From: Thermoplasmata archaeon
GTDB lineage: Archaea; Thermoplasmatota; Thermoplasmata; Thermoplasmatales; Thermoplasmataceae
Direction: 5' to 3'
Assembly: GCA_021826925.1 (NCBI GenBank)
Contig: JAKAYB010000004.1
Coordinates: 1 to 34,908, forward strand
Length of the DNA: 34,908 bases
Below, in pieces: positions 33,587-34,908 of the stretch. The stretch's first letter is position 1; each line of letters starts with the position of its first letter. The notes under the pieces are model-generated. The model was not told the origin of the DNA. It saw nothing but the letters and a program-made list of their open reading frames with translations, and ran no database searches. The position numbers were made by a program, and so were the translations under genes.

Positions 33587-33835
33587 ATGGTAAAAGGCAA
33601 GTTTGAAGTGGGAGAGAATGAGAAACACATAATAGCTGTTAACGCGAATCCTTTTCTTAAGTATATCAGAATAGAAGTCGATGGCAAAAGAGTCATCGAT
33701 GTGCCAAACTTTGTACCGTCTAGAGAGTTTCATCTAAATGTTGGAGAATTAGAGAAGCATCAGGTGGGAATCCATATTAGAGCATTTTCTCCAGTAAAAC
33801 TATTAGTTGATGGAGAAGAAGCCCAGGAAATCTGA
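33587..33835 (+). CDS. Small beta-rich protein built of two similar halves
   Basis: The 82-residue protein contains an internal repeat: VGENEKH (8-14) with VDG at 31-33, and VGELEKH (52-58) with VDG at 74-76. Both units alternate hydrophobic and polar residues as in beta-strands, so the fold is probably a small symmetric beta-sandwich or a pair of hairpins. No signal peptide, no Cys, no catalytic motif. The repeated H-x-n-VDG pattern loosely recalls FAIM-type beta domains, but that is only resemblance. A GAATATATCC box (about 33559-33568) 26 bases before the ATG supports the gene and start. Function unknown. Confidence 0.75.
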   Translation: MVKGKFEVGENEKHIIAVNANPFLKYIRIEVDGKRVIDVPNFVPSREFHLNVGELEKHQVGIHIRAFSPVKLLVDGEEAQEI

Positions 33836-34154
33836 AAGTTAAATTTATATGTCCGAAATACGTGAACTATCGCCATTTTTAAGAAATAAAAAAATATCCG
33901 ATTCTAAATTTTAACTGTTGTGGATAACTGAATTAAGCCATGATGTGCGTCTCTCATTGAATCATTATTTACGGTGAATAATATATAGGTATAATGCAAA
34001 TTATTTAACTTTCATTACGCAGGCAAGGGGTTCGTCAAATAATTAGCTAAATGGGAAATAAACATACAATGGTTCGTATGTACGTCAGGAGCCCTTCAGA
34101 AGCGCCTAACATATTAGCTTATGTTTTTCTATACCCTAGGTTACTCATGGAATT
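33836..34154. other. Intergenic region with a small hairpin
   Basis: AT-rich, without a convincing ORF. The hairpin ACATAC/GTATGT (34062-34081, eight-base loop) lies about 75 bases before the cupredoxin start. Several TATA-like elements (for example AATAATATATAGG near 33976-33988) could drive the cupredoxin gene or a short RNA. Confidence 0.35.
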
Positions 34155-34751
34155 ATGGAACTTAGCGACAGGACAGTTTTCGCCATAATCGCGTGTATGG
34201 TGATCGTATTTGGTGTAGGGGTTGGCCTTGTAGAGATGCATCCTAACGTGTTAGCTGGTCCAAAAGGACCCGTTAATATCGAACTCGAAGTCACAGATCG
34301 CTACTATAATTCTACTTTGGGTTATCAACCATCTTATTTCGTTGTCGTAAACGGTAAACTTACCTCATCTGCCACGATAAGTATCCCCGATTATACAGTC
34401 ATAAACCTGACAATAATCGACAAAGGTAAAGGTTACAATCCAATTATGCCTCAATTCTTGAACGTCACTGGAACAACAAATGGAAAAATGATACTACGTA
34501 ACATTACTGGAAATACCACGGTTGTGACATCTCATGTCAATGCGCTGGGTCATAGCTTCACAATAATGAAAGGTTCCTCAGTCCTGGTCAATTTACCAGT
34601 GGTACCAATGCACATTACAAATGCCAAATTCATACTTCATTCGGGCGTTTTTACATGGCAGTGTGAAGCTGAGTGCGGTGGTCACGGAAATCCAATGGGG
34701 CCTCCAATGGGTGTAACTAGCTGGATGGACGGAACAGTAATATCTGAATAA
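34155..34751 (+). CDS. Membrane-anchored cupredoxin with a CuA-like motif
   Basis: The 198-residue protein has one N-terminal membrane anchor (about 8-28) and an exported beta-sandwich. Likely copper ligands are His133 (ALGHSFTI) and the cluster CEAECGGHGNPM with Cys170, Cys174, His177 and Met181. Two cysteines three residues apart, then His and Met, is the CuA pattern of terminal-oxidase subunit II (single-anchor ba3-like layout). However, CuA spacing is C-x3-C-x3-H-x2-M, while here it is C-x3-C-x2-H-x3-M, and the motif is followed by an unusual GPPMGVTSWM. An oxidase subunit II role or a sulfocyanin-like electron carrier are both possible. No oxidase subunit I is visible nearby. Confidence 0.75.
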   Translation: MELSDRTVFAIIACMVIVFGVGVGLVEMHPNVLAGPKGPVNIELEVTDRYYNSTLGYQPSYFVVVNGKLTSSATISIPDYTVINLTIIDKGKGYNPIMPQFLNVTGTTNGKMILRNITGNTTVVTSHVNALGHSFTIMKGSSVLVNLPVVPMHITNAKFILHSGVFTWQCEAECGGHGNPMGPPMGVTSWMDGTVISE

Positions 34752-34754
34752 ACA

Positions 34755-34784
34755 ATGCAAACATTTTCTTTTTATGTTTTTTTG
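34755..34784. terminator. T-rich termination region after the cupredoxin gene
   Basis: TTTTCTTTTTATGTTTTTTT follows the cupredoxin stop within about 12 bases, a good archaeal oligo-T terminator, and it overlaps the 3' end of the candidate convergent gene. Confidence 0.45.
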
Positions 34785-34908
34785 TTCGATTGAGGAATAT
34801 TTAAAATTTTTTCGATACTGTTATCGCTGGGCAAATTAATGTGACTTCCGTAACATTCACAAATATCCAGGTGTTTCACAATAATGGACCCATTGTCTTC
34901 ACTATCAG
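34772..34908 (-). CDS. Possible C-terminal end of a gene entering from the right
   Basis: A minus frame is open from the right edge for 45 codons to a TAA at 34772-34774, with protein-like content (HLDICECYGSHINLPSD, then IEKILNIPQSNKK). Its stop sits 20 bases from the convergent cupredoxin stop. The opposite strand also has a frame open to the edge, with a TATA-like ATATTTAAAATTTT (34797-34810) before it, so the direction is uncertain. No family recognised. Confidence 0.35.
   Translation of the reverse strand, partial: DSEDNGSIIVKHLDICECYGSHINLPSDNSIEKILNIPQSNKKT

Noticed and set aside
1-34908. CRISPR array or long tandem repeats
   Set aside because: No regularly spaced identical repeats were noticed anywhere in the window.
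34803-34908. Plus-strand frame open to the right edge (with INVTSVTFTNIQVFHNN)
   Set aside because: It has no ATG and only a GTG at 34841; the opposite strand has a better codon pattern and a terminator-linked stop. Kept only as an alternative in the feature entry.

Overview
The window looks like chromosome from an archaeon of the order Thermoplasmatales (relatives of Thermoplasma, Ferroplasma, Picrophilus and Cuniculiplasma). Reasons seen in the sequence: many genes begin with no leader about 26 bases after a TATA box; Shine-Dalgarno sites of the GGTGA/GAGG type appear mainly inside operons; the tRNAs have no encoded CCA; and the proteins are of archaeal type (archaeal GlyRS, a Tfx regulator, a tungstate-type ABC transporter, a Thermoplasma-like SDR-type threonine dehydrogenase, a Pyrococcus-like ferredoxin). 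Species cannot be named from sequence reading alone.

Layout. 1-1.3 kb: an IS110-family transposase, 5'-damaged and cut by the left edge. 1.3-3.1 kb: a small zinc-ribbon protein, an S51 (peptidase E-like) hydrolase and an unknown 118-residue protein, with degraded DNA between them. 3.3-5.0 kb: a B12-binding radical SAM enzyme and tRNA-Arg(UCG). 5.1-7.4 kb: a three-gene operon on the minus strand, GntR/YtrA-type regulator, DUF1648/DUF5808 membrane protein and YhfC-like membrane protein, with a palindromic candidate operator. 7.6-9.9 kb: a metallo-beta-lactamase-fold hydrolase followed by gamma-glutamyltransferase. 10.2-12.5 kb: a four-CBS protein and glycyl-tRNA synthetase, whose reading frame has no ATG, GTG or TTG at its 5' end. 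12.5-18.6 kb: a complete iron-sulfur assembly operon sufCBDSU plus a ferredoxin, with a divergent SufR-type repressor and a palindrome over the sufC TATA box. 18.6-19.6 kb: threonine dehydrogenase. 19.6-22.6 kb: a molybdate/tungstate ABC transporter (wtpABC) divergent from a Tfx regulator, with two palindromes between them. 22.6-23.8 kb: isocitrate dehydrogenase. 24.2-28.9 kb: a carbohydrate-type ABC transporter operon with an unknown 184-residue protein between permease and ATPase, followed by a frameshifted small ORF. 29-33.3 kb: a gene relic, adenylosuccinate synthetase, urocanate hydratase, a membrane protein and tRNA-Leu(UAG). 33.5-34.9 kb: an 82-residue protein made of two similar halves, a membrane-anchored cupredoxin with a CuA-like motif, and the end of a further convergent gene.

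How the parts fit. The window is mostly core metabolism with three locally regulated modules: Fe-S assembly (SufR), Mo/W uptake (Tfx) and a membrane-stress or immunity-like operon (GntR). In each the regulator is next to its likely target and an inverted repeat lies in the promoter. The most unusual observations are the missing canonical start codon of glyS (with a milder parallel in sufU), the unknown protein embedded in the sugar transporter operon, the GntR-DUF1648-YhfC module and the spacing variant of the CuA-like motif. No CRISPR array or intact phage was seen.
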